From positions 1 to 64,000 of the forward strand of contig JADKAS010000032.1 of assembly GCA_016715245.1 (NCBI GenBank): a stretch of 64,000 nucleotides of DNA, in the 5' to 3' direction. The notes beneath the pieces were generated by a model. The model had not been told where the DNA came from. It ran no database searches and was given only the letters and a program-made list of their open reading frames with translations. Within the stretch, counting starts at the first letter, position 1. Every line of letters starts with the position of its first letter. Shown here in pieces: positions 12,755 through 21,820 of the stretch. The translations under genes and the position numbers were made by a program. The DNA comes from Saprospiraceae bacterium. Lineage in GTDB: Bacteria > Bacteroidota > Bacteroidia > Chitinophagales > Saprospiraceae.

Positions 12755-13132
12755 TCAGGCTTTTAATAAATCAACAATCTCTGATTTCAGCATATCAAAA
12801 TCTATCGGTTTTGTAAAAAATCCTGTGGCCCCCGAACTTTTGGCTTTTTCATAATTTTCATGATCGCCATACGCTGAAATCATACTTACCTTAATCTCCG
12901 GAAACTCACTTTTGATAATATTCAATAATTCTAACCCGGTCATACCCGGCATATTGATATCCGAAAAAACATAAACAACGTCAGGTGGTTTTTGCCCTCT
13001 CAGCAATTCAAGGGCTTCCAAGCCGGAAAAGGCAAATTCAAGTTCAATAAGACCATCCCGTATCTCTTTCCTGAATTTCTGCCTGAACAGCAATTCTACA
13101 TCCTTTTCATCATCTACTACTAAAAATTTCAT
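12755..13132 (-). CDS. Single-domain response regulator (receiver)
   Basis: A 125-residue CheY-like receiver with no output domain. Visible features are the acidic pocket VVDDEKD (residues 5-11), the phospho-acceptor Asp58 in FSDINMPGMTGLELL, the switch residue in VSMISAYGDHENYE and the conserved Lys in FFTKPIDFD. The ATG at 13132 is preferred over the in-frame TTG two codons upstream. It lies 18 bases downstream of the restored stop of the 7TMR-DISM kinase, so that kinase is its likely phosphodonor. Other kinases in this stack could use it too. It probably acts as a relay or by protein-protein interaction, because no DNA-binding domain is present. It is intact, unlike the genes to its left. 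Confidence 0.85.
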   Translation of the reverse strand: MKFLVVDDEKDVELLFRQKFRKEIRDGLIELEFAFSGLEALELLRGQKPPDVVYVFSDINMPGMTGLELLNIIKSEFPEIKVSMISAYGDHENYEKAKSSGATGFFTKPIDFDMLKSEIVDLLKA

Positions 13133-13150
13133 ATTCAATTATTATTAAAA

Positions 13151-15219
13151 CTATATGTTAAGACTTATAATAAAAACCGAACCTTCACCCTGTTCTGACT
13201 CTACCTTAATTTTCCTTCATGTGAATTGACAACATCGTAGGCAAGTGAAAGGCCTAAACCGGTTCCCTGCCCTGTTGGTTTTGTTGTAAAAAAAGGTTGA
13301 AATATTTTATCTTTTATATGACCGGGAATACCGGGACCATTGTCTTTGATAATAATCTCAATTGTATTTTCGTATTTTTTTGTTCCTACGATTACAGAAG
13401 GTTCATATCCCGATTCTCCATTTTTACTTCTTTCATTCACCGCATAAAAAGCATTGGTGATAATATTAAGGATTACCCTGCCCAAATCCTGAGAAACCAC
13501 TTCCAATTTCGGAATATCAGGATCAAAATCCGTAATCATTGCCGCATTGAAAGATTTATCTTTTGCCCTGAGTCCATGATAAGCCAGTCTCAGGTATTCA
13601 TCGCATAAGGTATTTATATCCGTCAATTCTTTCTGGCCTGTACTTTTTCTGCTGTGATGAAGCATCCCCTTCACGATATCGCCTGCCCTTTTACCGTGGT
13701 GAGTTATTTTTTCAAGATTGGATTTCAGGTCATCGGCAATAATTTTTCCTTCATTTATATCTCCCTTTTCGAGTTCCGTGTATAATTCATCTATAAGCTC
13801 TACACTCACTTCGCTGAAGTTGTTGACAAAATTGAGAGGGTTCTGAATTTCATGGGCAATACCGGCTGTCAATTCACCTAAAGAAGCCATTTTTTCTGCC
13901 TGAATTAATTGTGTCTGCGTCAGTTGCAGATTTTTAATGGAATTGTTCAACTCTTCTGTTCGAGCTGTTACTCTCTGTTCCAGAATATTATTTTGTTCTC
14001 GAACGATTCGTTCATTTTCCAATGTTTGTTCCAGTAATTGTTTCTGAGCAATATTTCTTTGGAGGTCTGAATCTTCCTTTTCCCATTCAAATCGTTTTGA
14101 CAATAAAAATGACAATATGAAAGCTTCAATGATTGTCGCCCAGGCCACAAAACTCAATTCTGCAACATAACCGGGAGTACCTATCTGAACGTAAGTGGCT
14201 TCTATAAGTACAAGTATAAAATATATAAGGTAAGCCAGTGCAAAATAAATACCCAGCCGGTTACCTTTTTTGTGTGAATGATAACCCAAATAACACATGC
14301 CAAAAAACGATATCAGTGCATGTAAAGTATTCAACGCAAATAATAAAGTTTCAGGTATCCAGAACTTGATAATGGCATAAGCTATAAAATAATAAATCAG
14401 CCACCACGTATATCTGTTTACCTTAGGTGAATATTTTGACATCTCCAGAAACACCAGTGCGTACATCATCTGCAAAGGAACACCTATAGTTGGAATATTT
14501 TTATACCAAAACTTCAGGTCAATATGGTCAAAAAAGTAAACAATAAAACCATCCATCACCATCCAGGCATAACTGAGATAAATGAGAACAATTCCTGAAT
14601 AAAATAAAAACAGTTTGTTTTTTAGGGATATATAAAAAAACATATTGGAAAGTATGACAAAAAATATCAAACCCAGATAAAATCCGAAAACCAGACGTTG
14701 TCGGTAGGACTTTATTTCATATGAATCCACATTGTGAATTCGGACCGGCAATGGCTGTACCGGCTGGCCAATGTTGATAAAATATTTATATTTTCCTTTA
14801 AATACGGGAAATAACTGAAAGTGATGTTTCTTGAACTTTTTATGGAGGGGAAGGGAATATCCGCTTCTCAGTTTTTGCATAGATCCTTTTTCATCAATGG
14901 CATAAAAATCCACTTTTTCAAGATGTGTATGTGCCAATTCAAGCAACAACTGGTCATCAGGTGCATCCATTTCAAAATACAGCCAATATGATGATTGGGT
15001 AAACCCAAAATTCAGAATGACTTTATCCGAAGGTTTAAACTGTCTGAACAAAGAGTCAGAAACTATATCCTCTATGGTATATTGATTGCTTTTATCCTCA
15101 AGTATTGAAATGGCATCCCCAATATTTTTTTGCTGGTCACCGGCCTTCCATGTCACCGATTGACTCCACCCGCTAAAATAAAACAGGATACCGATGAAAC
15201 CATAAAAAAATTTCCTCAT
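13151..15219 (-). pseudogene. 7TMR-DISM sensor histidine kinase, one-base deletion near C-terminus
   Basis: A signal peptide (FFYGFIGILFYFSGWSQ), a periplasmic 7TMR-DISMED2-like domain (about residues 30-170, with LNFGFTQSSYWLYFEM), seven membrane spans (about 175-390), a coiled coil, HisKA (GELTAGIAHEIQNPL) and HATPase (DNGPGIPGHIKDKIFQPFF; GTGLGLSLAYDVVNSHEG). The long open frame stops at 13201 after GKLR. If the A-run at 13210-13213 (T on the plus strand) had one more base, the protein would read GKIKVESEQGEGSVFIISLN and end at TAG 13151-13153, matching its paralogues. The loss removes only the last strand, so some activity is possible. The ATG at 15219 is used; a GTG at 15225 overlaps the upstream stop. 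The pairing with the downstream receiver gene is inferred from adjacency. Confidence 0.85.
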
Positions 15220-15221
15220 AT

Positions 15222-16412
15222 TCACTTTTTACTATTTGGCACTATTATATCTTCTGTATAAAATTTTGAAGGAATTCCCTGCATATAGGCAAAGGCTATC
15301 CACCATGCCCAACAATATAAACTAAAAGGTATATATCCCAAAAAACCCAGGATGGGCATTTCAAACAAATGAAATTCATTGACATATGGTAAATTATACC
15401 TCCAGAAGGCAGGTGCCATGGTAAATGTCACATCATCACCCGATCTGGATGCAGAAAAATAATTTTCACATTCCAGACATAAACCAGCCGCGAGATAAGT
15501 TAACGCGAAAACCGCCACCGGCTGCCAATTACCTTTACCGATACTGCGCACAGGAGTCCAAATTCCGATTTTATCCAACACCACTCCGATTAAAATACCG
15601 GGAGCTAACCACAACGAAAAAAATAAAGCATCCGGATACAAACCTGATGCAAACAGACCCACCAGACAAACAACCAGCAAAATATTTTTTATACTTTCCG
15701 GTAAAACAAATTTAGGTCCCTGTGTAAACCTGTTTTTGAAAAATGAAAATGTATTGAATAATTCATAAAACACAAAAGAAAGAGGAATCAACCCCGTAGA
15801 TATGATGATGGCATACAATAAAAACTGTTCACTACCGATGATATCTCCATAAGGATAGTACCAGTTGTCATCGACAAAAAAATTGAGGTATTCAAATAAC
15901 ATCCATCCCATGGCGGATGATACCCCGATACCGACGATTTCCTGAGGTCTTTCACTCATCATGGATTTGCCACCATTGCGCACATACGTCCATCCGTCAA
16001 TGAGCAAAACCAAACCCCAGAATAATGGAAAATCAGACCAGTGTAAAAACAACACAGGTTCATGAAATTTTCCCCACAAAAGTATGACAGACGTACCATA
16101 GGCCAGCAGTCCTATCCAAAACCATAAGGGAAAACCAACCTTTTTAACGTGAACCACCGGCTGTTTTTCAGGCTTTTTAAATCCAAACCATTGTGGAAAC
16201 AGATAAAAAAATAATACCCCAAATCCGCCCAAAGCAATGAAAATAAATATGGGCCAGCTGAAAGAAGCTTTTGGTTTTGGTTCCAGCATCGGGTAATCAA
16301 AAAAACCATCAGGAAAAACACCGCTGTGATGGATATAAGAACCGATAAGAGGTAAAAAAATAATGGCTGCAAAAGTGAGTAGTATATAGGTAACTTGTCT
16401 GGTAGCTGTCAT
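15222..16412 (-). CDS. Polytopic membrane protein of unknown function
   Basis: A 396-residue protein with roughly ten to eleven hydrophobic spans from the first residues (YILLTFAAIIFLPLIGSYI) to the end (LYCWAWWIAFAYMQGI). Aromatic and proline-rich loops carry GGKSMMSERPQEIVGIGVSS and FLVDDNWYYPYG-like segments. I do not recognise the family and see no catalytic motif. It starts 20 bases after the DUF1361 gene, and its TGA overlaps the start region of the 7TMR-DISM kinase, so the three are probably co-transcribed and translationally coupled. A role as an envelope partner of the kinase is possible but rests only on position. Confidence 0.8.
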   Translation of the reverse strand: MTATRQVTYILLTFAAIIFLPLIGSYIHHSGVFPDGFFDYPMLEPKPKASFSWPIFIFIALGGFGVLFFYLFPQWFGFKKPEKQPVVHVKKVGFPLWFWIGLLAYGTSVILLWGKFHEPVLFLHWSDFPLFWGLVLLIDGWTYVRNGGKSMMSERPQEIVGIGVSSAMGWMLFEYLNFFVDDNWYYPYGDIIGSEQFLLYAIIISTGLIPLSFVFYELFNTFSFFKNRFTQGPKFVLPESIKNILLVVCLVGLFASGLYPDALFFSLWLAPGILIGVVLDKIGIWTPVRSIGKGNWQPVAVFALTYLAAGLCLECENYFSASRSGDDVTFTMAPAFWRYNLPYVNEFHLFEMPILGFLGYIPFSLYCWAWWIAFAYMQGIPSKFYTEDIIVPNSKK

Positions 16413-16432
16413 TTTTTTTGTATTTATAAATT

Positions 16433-17158
16433 TTAATCTTTTGTAATCGCTTTGGCTTCCTCAATATCACTGACATCCTTCATCATGACCAACATTTGAT
16501 ATTGAACAAATCCAAACAAAGCCATCATGGCATACACATGGATATGGTCAGAAATTGGAAATAAATTTTTTAGTACAATGTTGATAATAAATGCGGGTTC
16601 CAAAAACACCTCCCACGAGTACAAATACCCGTTTCCAAGTTTGACTTCAGATAAAATGGCCCTTCCCATATAAAAACCAAGGCAACTTAAAATCAAACTG
16701 AAAAAGATGGCACCATGAGCCCAACGGTCACCAAAACGCTGACGGAAAAGGTTGAACATCAATTTTAAAGAAACAAATCCATAAAATAAAGAAAGCATCG
16801 CAATAGAAAAAACGATAAACGTATCAAAAACAATGAGTTGGGGAATCACTGAGTCTTTTACCTCTTCATGCAGGTGAATGAGGTCACTGATCATATACGG
16901 TGAGTTGGGATAAAATAACAACCATAACATACTGCCCAGAATAAACCAGAAATTATTCAGCTTTCCACTAAAATAGGTAAGACATAAAGCTAAAATAAAG
17001 GGAGCTATTCCGGATAAAAGGTTGGACTTTAAAAAATTAAACATATGATCTCCCACAATATAATTTCTCAATGCCAGAATCGCGAGGTTGGCCAATGTAA
17101 AATACAACAAAATCCTGATATATCTAGGTATGTTAAAATCAGATAATAAATTGGTCAT
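16433..17158 (-). CDS. DUF1361 family membrane protein
   Basis: A 241-residue protein with about seven hydrophobic segments. The motif LLFYPNSPYMISDLIHL (about residues 80-97) is the hallmark of DUF1361 proteins, and overall length agrees with the family. The biochemical function of DUF1361 is not established. It starts at the ATG at 17158 and lies 81 bases after the receiver-cyclase gene and 20 bases before the next membrane protein, all on one strand. That supports a common transcript with the signalling genes. The family assignment rests on recognition of the motif, not a search. Confidence 0.8.
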   Translation of the reverse strand: MTNLLSDFNIPRYIRILLYFTLANLAILALRNYIVGDHMFNFLKSNLLSGIAPFILALCLTYFSGKLNNFWFILGSMLWLLFYPNSPYMISDLIHLHEEVKDSVIPQLIVFDTFIVFSIAMLSLFYGFVSLKLMFNLFRQRFGDRWAHGAIFFSLILSCLGFYMGRAILSEVKLGNGYLYSWEVFLEPAFIINIVLKNLFPISDHIHVYAMMALFGFVQYQMLVMMKDVSDIEEAKAITKD

Positions 17159-17239
17159 GTGGTGCTTGTTTTGATTTGTAAAATTTATTTTGATAAAAAT
17201 TTCAAACGGTAAGCTAAAACTTAAAATTTGATTCTTGAA

Positions 17240-18280
17240 TTACTCTAAAACTTCATATACTTTTACCGGATGTTTTTTATTTTTTAAATCCATCTCACCA
17301 ATAAAATTACATTTAAAAGATTCTTTTATCTTTTCATTGGATTCTTCTGTAATGTAAATCTGTCCTTTTCCTGCAACGCCTTGTAATCTGGCTGCTACAT
17401 TGACGACATCACCTATGACGGTATAATCAAACCGTTTTAATGTTTTACAACCTATATTTCCGGAAACCATGGTTCCTGAATTGACACCGATGGAAATTTC
17501 AGGGATAAATGACTTTTTACCGAAAGGAAGATTAATTTTGGCGACAGCATGTTTAATGGCGAGACAGGCATCCAGACAACGATCCAGATGAAAATCACCT
17601 TTAAAAACAGCCATTATAGCATCTCCGATAAACTTGTCTATAATACCATTTTGTTTGATAATTTCTTTGACGATAATATCAAAATATTCATTCAGCAAAT
17701 GCACCACCGTATCTGCCGGCTCACTTTCACTGATAGAGGTAAAATCACAGATATCGATAAAAGCTACGGTGGCTTCCATCATCTCATTATCCTGTAGTGA
17801 TTCTTCAAATTCGCGGGTTTCCATAAATTTGATGACCGTCTCATCCACATACATTCTGAGTATATTATTTTCCTTGATGGCCTGCATGGTTTTTTTCAGC
17901 TCATTAACGTGACTAATGGTTTTTTGAATCGTAAGACTCAGGTCGTCAAAATTAATGGGTTTACAAACAAAATCAAAAGCACCGCGGTTCATGGCCGTCC
18001 TGATATTGTCCATGTCTCCATACGCCGAGACCATCACCGTTTTGGTGAGAGAGGGTTGTTCATTGAGTTTCAGAAGCAATGTAAGACCATCCATTTCAGG
18101 CATATTGATGTCACTCAAAATGACGTCAATATTTTTTTCATCATGTAGTACCTGTAAAGCATGTTTGCCGTTTAAGGCAAAGGAAAAATCATAAACCTGT
18201 TCTCTGATTTCTTTGCGAAACTTTTGTTTAATGAGATGTTCGAGATCCTGCTCGTCATCTACTACTAATATTTTTGTCAT
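17240..18280 (-). CDS. Receiver-adenylate/guanylate cyclase response regulator
   Basis: A 346-residue two-domain protein. The receiver (residues 1-125) has ILVVDDEQDLEHLIKQ, the acceptor Asp in VILSDINMPEMDGL, VMVSAYGD and the Lys in FVCKPINFDDL. After a coiled linker, a class III nucleotide cyclase domain starts near residue 165: the first metal-binding Asp is in VAFIDICDFTSISE, the second in FIGDAIMAVFKG, and the transition-state motif region is VIGDVVNVAARLQG. The substrate (ATP or GTP) cannot be decided by eye. Output would be a cyclic nucleotide made in response to phosphorylation, linking this signalling stack to cNMP. It is first in the minus-strand run and uses the ATG at 18280. Confidence 0.9.
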   Translation of the reverse strand: MTKILVVDDEQDLEHLIKQKFRKEIREQVYDFSFALNGKHALQVLHDEKNIDVILSDINMPEMDGLTLLLKLNEQPSLTKTVMVSAYGDMDNIRTAMNRGAFDFVCKPINFDDLSLTIQKTISHVNELKKTMQAIKENNILRMYVDETVIKFMETREFEESLQDNEMMEATVAFIDICDFTSISESEPADTVVHLLNEYFDIIVKEIIKQNGIIDKFIGDAIMAVFKGDFHLDRCLDACLAIKHAVAKINLPFGKKSFIPEISIGVNSGTMVSGNIGCKTLKRFDYTVIGDVVNVAARLQGVAGKGQIYITEESNEKIKESFKCNFIGEMDLKNKKHPVKVYEVLE

Positions 18281-18593
18281 TCCTTTCGGTTAAGCACGGG
18301 TTAAGATGACAAATATATACAAAATTCTTAAAGAGCATTTAAACTTGCTATTATTTTTTGCGGTTGAAAGAAATAAAGCAATTTTTTATTAGGTCAATGG
18401 GTGATTTATCAAACAATAATAAAAATGCGAATTATTAGCATTTTTACGTCAAATTAGTTTTTTAAAAGATTTCTTTAAAAAATGATAAAGTAAGTCCGGA
18501 TCTTACATACTAAAATAAAGGTAATGTTTTTAAACTTTATACATAAAAAAGGCAATCCTTCCGGGATCGCCTTTTTATAATATTTATTTGTTT
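18281..18593. other. Intergenic region, no gene
   Basis: AT-rich stretch between two minus-strand genes. Apart from the hairpin terminator near its right end, which belongs to the barrel gene, I see no open frame with coding character. The promoter of the receiver-cyclase run should lie here, but I found no exact TAnnTTTG match facing left. Confidence 0.5.
18550..18578 (-). terminator. Rho-independent terminator of barrel gene
   Basis: A hairpin with arms AAAAAGGC...ATC and GATCGCCTTTTT, A-rich on one side and T-rich on the other, so it can work in both directions. It lies 16 bases downstream of the stop codon of the minus-strand barrel gene. Confidence 0.75.
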
Positions 18594-19274
18594 TTAAAAG
18601 TTGAATGCATATCCGACTGCAAAAGATGCACCCTGATTTTTTACTCTTACATCTATAATCGGATTGTTTAAGACATTGGCAAACCCATAAGTGTATCGTA
18701 AGTCAGCAAATATTTTACCGTTTCCTGCCTTACATTCTCCTCCCAGTCCGCCAGTGGCGGAAATATCCCATCTTCTGTAGATATCATTGGAAAGGTTCAA
18801 ATCCTGTCTTGGCAGATTAAAGTCAATCAAGGCACGGACTACGGGTCTTACAAAACCATCAGCCGCATAAGCAACAGAAGGTCCGGCGATAGCATAAAAT
18901 TTTGCTTTTTCATTTCCTATGGAATATTTTAACAACAAAGGTGTTTCAATATATTGTAGTCTGGTTTTTACACCGGCACCAACCGGAATATCTATATCTG
19001 TAAATCCTACCTGCGCCATAGTTCTGAATCCTTTTTCCACATAATTGATTTCAGGGCGGAAAGAAAAACCGTTCAACATTGGAATTTCAACATGTACTCC
19101 TGCTGTAAATCCTGAGTAGGTTTCCAATTCAGGAATGTAAGAATCCGCGAAACCTTCCACTCTGGCATCTCCAAAGTGAACACCTGTTTTAACACCAACG
19201 GATATTTGGGCAATAATCTGATTGTTGACTAAAAAAAGAAAAGAAAACAAACCCAATACAAAATGACGTCTCAT
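18594..19274 (-). CDS. PorT-like outer membrane beta-barrel protein
   Basis: A 226-residue protein with a signal peptide (FVLGLFSFLFLVNNQIIAQ). Alternating hydrophobic strands follow, beginning with the usual ISVGVKTGVHFGDAR of the outer-membrane_beta-brl (porin family) domain. Other typical strands are FSFRPEINYVEKGF, LQYIETPLLLKYSI and the terminal GASFAVGYAFNF ending in an aromatic residue. Size matches 8-stranded barrels of this family. The protein is expected in the outer membrane; whether it has pore or sensor function is not known. It is monocistronic, with a hairpin terminator directly downstream. Confidence 0.85.
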   Translation of the reverse strand: MRRHFVLGLFSFLFLVNNQIIAQISVGVKTGVHFGDARVEGFADSYIPELETYSGFTAGVHVEIPMLNGFSFRPEINYVEKGFRTMAQVGFTDIDIPVGAGVKTRLQYIETPLLLKYSIGNEKAKFYAIAGPSVAYAADGFVRPVVRALIDFNLPRQDLNLSNDIYRRWDISATGGLGGECKAGNGKIFADLRYTYGFANVLNNPIIDVRVKNQGASFAVGYAFNF

Positions 19275-19447
19275 GATAATAAATTTTAAAAGTTATAAAA
19301 TATATTCGTAAGACGATACCCTTGATTCGGTTTAGTTAAACTTTATGTAAGGTTTTTTCTGTTTTAGTTAAAATTATCAGAAATTACATTTTTTGTTTTT
19401 CCGGCCATGATATTTATGAAACAATACCGGAAGGGAACAGGAATATT

Positions 19448-20647
19448 TTAATTCATTTCATATCCCACATAACCCATAAATATAATACTTCCGGTCCCGA
19501 TGTGCCTCAGGACTAAAAAATACGGATGGTCAAAAATAAGGGAGGGCGGAGCTGAGGTAACGGAAAATCCAATGGAAGTGACGGCGGCTCCTTCAGCCCC
19601 TTTCTCATCAATTTCAAGCACGGATTTATGTTCCACCTGGCTTATATATATATTTCCTAAGGTTGAAGTTCCCATAGTAGAAAAGTCTGCCGTGTACGGC
19701 TTGAAGGCTTCCAGCATACCCAAATTTTGTAAAGATGGAATCAAACCTGTTTTGTATTCCAGTTTCATTTTCGGAAAGGCGACAAAAGCTCTGTCATATT
19801 TAACCTGTTCGAGCAATTTTTTGTAATCATTTACATCAGGAGGTGTGGAGTAATCATTTTTTCTTGAAATAAAACTCACGCTATATGTAGAATCTTTAAA
19901 AGGTATATCTGCCATAAAAAACTTATCATTTACAGCATATGAAAAATTGCGGTCAGCATTGACAAATTTTGTCAGAAATTCTTTGCCATCAGCTTTATTA
20001 AAATTTGCCTGATAGGTCAGATCTTGTGAAAAACCATTTGCCCAGTCCGCCTTAAAATAGAGGGCATTGATGAGGAAGGCAACATCAAGTGGTTTAATTG
20101 CTTCCACAATTTTATCGATTTTTCCGTTAGTTTTTTCCTCTACCCATGCATTGATATTGTTTTTCGCACCGTCTGCATCAGAAAAATTTTCTTCCTCAAA
20201 AATACAATCGTAATGATCTTTCAGAACTTTTTTGAAATTTTCTTTGACGGTGATTCTTGCCAGATCGTAAAAATATCCGTTTTCAAACAACAGTGTCGGG
20301 TGACCACTTTTCTGGGTCAATATCTCAATCATGGATTGGTACAGTTTATTGAGATCTTCATTGGTATAATTGTCCGAATACAGCATCTTTTTCATTTCTT
20401 CCAGCGTTTTTCCTCCGGCACCGTTTACCGCCATAGTCAGTGCGGTCTGTATACTGAGCGGAGAAATCAGAATATTTTTATTTTCACCTTTTTTCAATTC
20501 TTCCTGAAACACATCCCAGGCAAACTGATTTTGTTTATCCGTTAATGTGACTATGGAATTGATGTCTACATTCACATTTTGCGAATCCTCCTGCTTTGTA
20601 CAGGAAAACATAAAAATGAACCCTAAAATTAATAATACATTTTTCAT
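19448..20647 (-). CDS. Serpin-family protease inhibitor, lipoprotein
   Basis: A 399-residue protein starting with a SpII signal (LLILGFIFMFSCTKQ, Cys16 as lipid site) and then a full-length serpin fold. Recognisable elements are NILISPLSIQTALTMAVNGA (helix B region), FLINALYFKADWANGF (strand 3A region), the reactive-centre hinge DEKGAEGAAVTSIGFSV and the C-terminal FDHPYFLVLRHIGTGSIIFM with the shutter-type FxHPFxF signature. An intact hinge of small residues suggests it is inhibitory. The P1 residue cannot be set without alignment. It probably sits on the outer membrane, protecting the cell from serine or cysteine proteases, perhaps its own or those of competitors or hosts. No partner gene is adjacent. 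Confidence 0.92.
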   Translation of the reverse strand: MKNVLLILGFIFMFSCTKQEDSQNVNVDINSIVTLTDKQNQFAWDVFQEELKKGENKNILISPLSIQTALTMAVNGAGGKTLEEMKKMLYSDNYTNEDLNKLYQSMIEILTQKSGHPTLLFENGYFYDLARITVKENFKKVLKDHYDCIFEEENFSDADGAKNNINAWVEEKTNGKIDKIVEAIKPLDVAFLINALYFKADWANGFSQDLTYQANFNKADGKEFLTKFVNADRNFSYAVNDKFFMADIPFKDSTYSVSFISRKNDYSTPPDVNDYKKLLEQVKYDRAFVAFPKMKLEYKTGLIPSLQNLGMLEAFKPYTADFSTMGTSTLGNIYISQVEHKSVLEIDEKGAEGAAVTSIGFSVTSAPPSLIFDHPYFLVLRHIGTGSIIFMGYVGYEMN

Positions 20648-20719
20648 CTCTTAAGAATTATATTATAAAAAACTTACTTCCAAATCATTAAATCACTTAA
20701 TCATTACATCATTTCAGCT
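20648..20719. other. Short spacer before repeat region
   Basis: AT-rich sequence containing the overlapping pattern ATCATTAAATCACTTAATCATTACATCATTT, listed here only as low-complexity sequence. No gene seen. Confidence 0.4.
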
Positions 20720-20727
20720 CGGAGTTG

Positions 20728-20812
20728 GAAAAATTGAAACAAGCGAAGCAAAGTCCCGCCCAAGCGGGAATTGAAACAAGCGCAGCGAAGTCCCGCCTGA
20801 GCGGGAGTTGAA
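20728..20812. repeat. Duplicated hairpin unit (two copies of about 41 bp)
   Basis: Two tandem copies of a unit of the form TTGAAACAAGCG(A/C)AGC(A/G)AAGT followed by TCCCGCC(C/T)(A/G)AGCGGGA. The second half of each is a short hairpin (CCCGC/GCGGG). Copies differ at a few bases that keep the stem. No coding frame is supported. Confidence 0.75.
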
Positions 20813-20920
20813 AATTGAAAATTGAAAATTGAAAATTGAAAGTTGAAAATTGAAAGTTGAAAATGGAAAATTGAAAATGGAAATTCAACAATTCAACAAT
20901 TCAACAATTCAACAAATAAT
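20805..20920. repeat. Short tandem low-complexity repeats
   Basis: Around ten copies of a 7-8 bp unit (TTGAAAA, with TTGAAAG and TGGAAAA variants) from 20808 to 20885 run directly into four copies of the 9-10 bp unit CAACAATTCA to about 20915. Such slippage-prone arrays vary quickly in length. Any reading frame through them is repetitive and not a gene. Confidence 0.85.
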
Positions 20921-21200
20921 AAGACACCTATTTTGTGCAAAACGTTGGTGCAATACTCCAATTTTCTTTCGTTTGTTGCAGTTTCCAACTGCGATACTAT
21001 TTTTTTTTTGGATTTTTAATCCAATGTCTACTATTTCAATACCAATCAATAAAAAACATATTTGTGACATTTTCTTGTACCTCAGTTATTACAAATTGCA
21101 AATTCCTGATGTATAGGATCGAAGTCAAAGACTTCGACCATCATAGTTTCTTCATTGATTGCTCATTTTTATTTAATGGTCCCATTCTGAATTTTTAACC
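20921..21200. other. Non-coding stretch between repeats and tRNA-Arg
   Basis: AT-rich. It contains a near-perfect palindrome TCGAAGTCAAAGACTTCGA at 21119-21137. Short open frames in several directions lack a plausible ribosome-binding context or protein-like composition. Nothing else is supported. Confidence 0.5.
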
Positions 21201-21202
21201 AT

Positions 21203-21238
21203 AAAAAAAGTCCTGACAAAATGATGTATCAGGACTTT
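21203..21238 (-). terminator. Terminator downstream of tRNA-Arg
   Basis: A hairpin with arms AAAGTCCTGA and TCAGGACTTT, with A-rich flank on the left that becomes a U-tract on the minus strand. It is 3 bases beyond the 3' end of the tRNA gene. Confidence 0.75.
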
Positions 21239-21240
21239 TG

Positions 21241-21314
21241 TGACTCCGTCTGGATTCGAACCAGAGACCTACTGCTTAGAAGGCAGTTGCTCTATCCAGC
21301 TGAGCTACGGAGCC
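21241..21314 (-). tRNA. tRNA-Arg (anticodon UCU)
   Basis: On the minus strand a 74-base cloverleaf runs from GGCTCCG to CGGAGTC plus discriminator A. The D-arm has AGCTCAGCTGGATAGAGC, the anticodon loop is CTTCTAA inside the stem ACTGC/GCAGT (anticodon TCT), and the T-loop is GGTTCGAATCC. The acceptor stem is complete apart from one G-U pair. CCA is not encoded. Confidence 0.97.
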
Positions 21315-21390
21315 ATTCTTTGATTTCAGGGCGCAAATGTACAAAATCTTTTACATTGGCATAAAATTTTACCAAAAAATTCTTTTCAGA

Positions 21391-21615
21391 TTATACTTTC
21401 TTTGGTGGCAGGTCAAAAGCTTTTGTTTCCGCATCAAAATTTTCTTTGTGCGCACCATCGCAAAAGGGTTTGTTTTTCGAAAGTCCGCACCTGCAGAGGC
21501 TGACCGTTGTCCTCCCTGCCAGTCCGAATTCTTTTCCTTCTGAATCCACAATAGTAAATTCTCCCTCAATACGCGCACTGCCGTTTGGCAAAATGGTAAT
21601 TTTTGTTGACATCAT
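21391..21615 (-). CDS. CDGSH iron-sulfur domain protein
   Basis: A small protein of 74 residues. The signature CRCGLSKNKPFCDGAH carries the three Cys and one His ligands (CxC...CDGxH) of a [2Fe-2S] cluster, near residues 41-56. The N-terminal half (ITILPNGSARIEGEFTIVD) matches the short beta-strand lead of single-CDGSH bacterial proteins. Start: two adjacent ATG codons at 21615 and 21612, and either is possible; the frame stays open further upstream but that part has no family resemblance. The protein is probably soluble, with a redox or cluster-transfer role. It stands alone between tRNA-Arg and the divergent glutamine synthetase gene. Confidence 0.9.
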   Translation of the reverse strand: MMSTKITILPNGSARIEGEFTIVDSEGKEFGLAGRTTVSLCRCGLSKNKPFCDGAHKENFDAETKAFDLPPKKV

Positions 21616-21820
21616 AAAAATATTTAGTGTATAGTATAAACACAAATCCGGGAAATTGTTCAACAAATTATGGAATCCATGGTATCACCCGAAATAAGAA
21701 AAAATTAATTTTTATGTATTTATTTATATACACCCCCCTTTTTTCAGGGGTATATCTCAATTTTTTTACATATTTTTTGATTTTGTGCTGATTTTTTAGG
21801 GGTTTCACAATATAATTTTA

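Noticed and set aside
17549..18194. Three overlapping plus-strand frames over the receiver-cyclase gene
   Set aside because: All are antisense shadows of an intact two-domain protein with clear catalytic motifs.
20805..20920. Repetitive open frames on both strands (NFQFSIFNFQ pattern)
   Set aside because: Translation of a microsatellite, not a gene.
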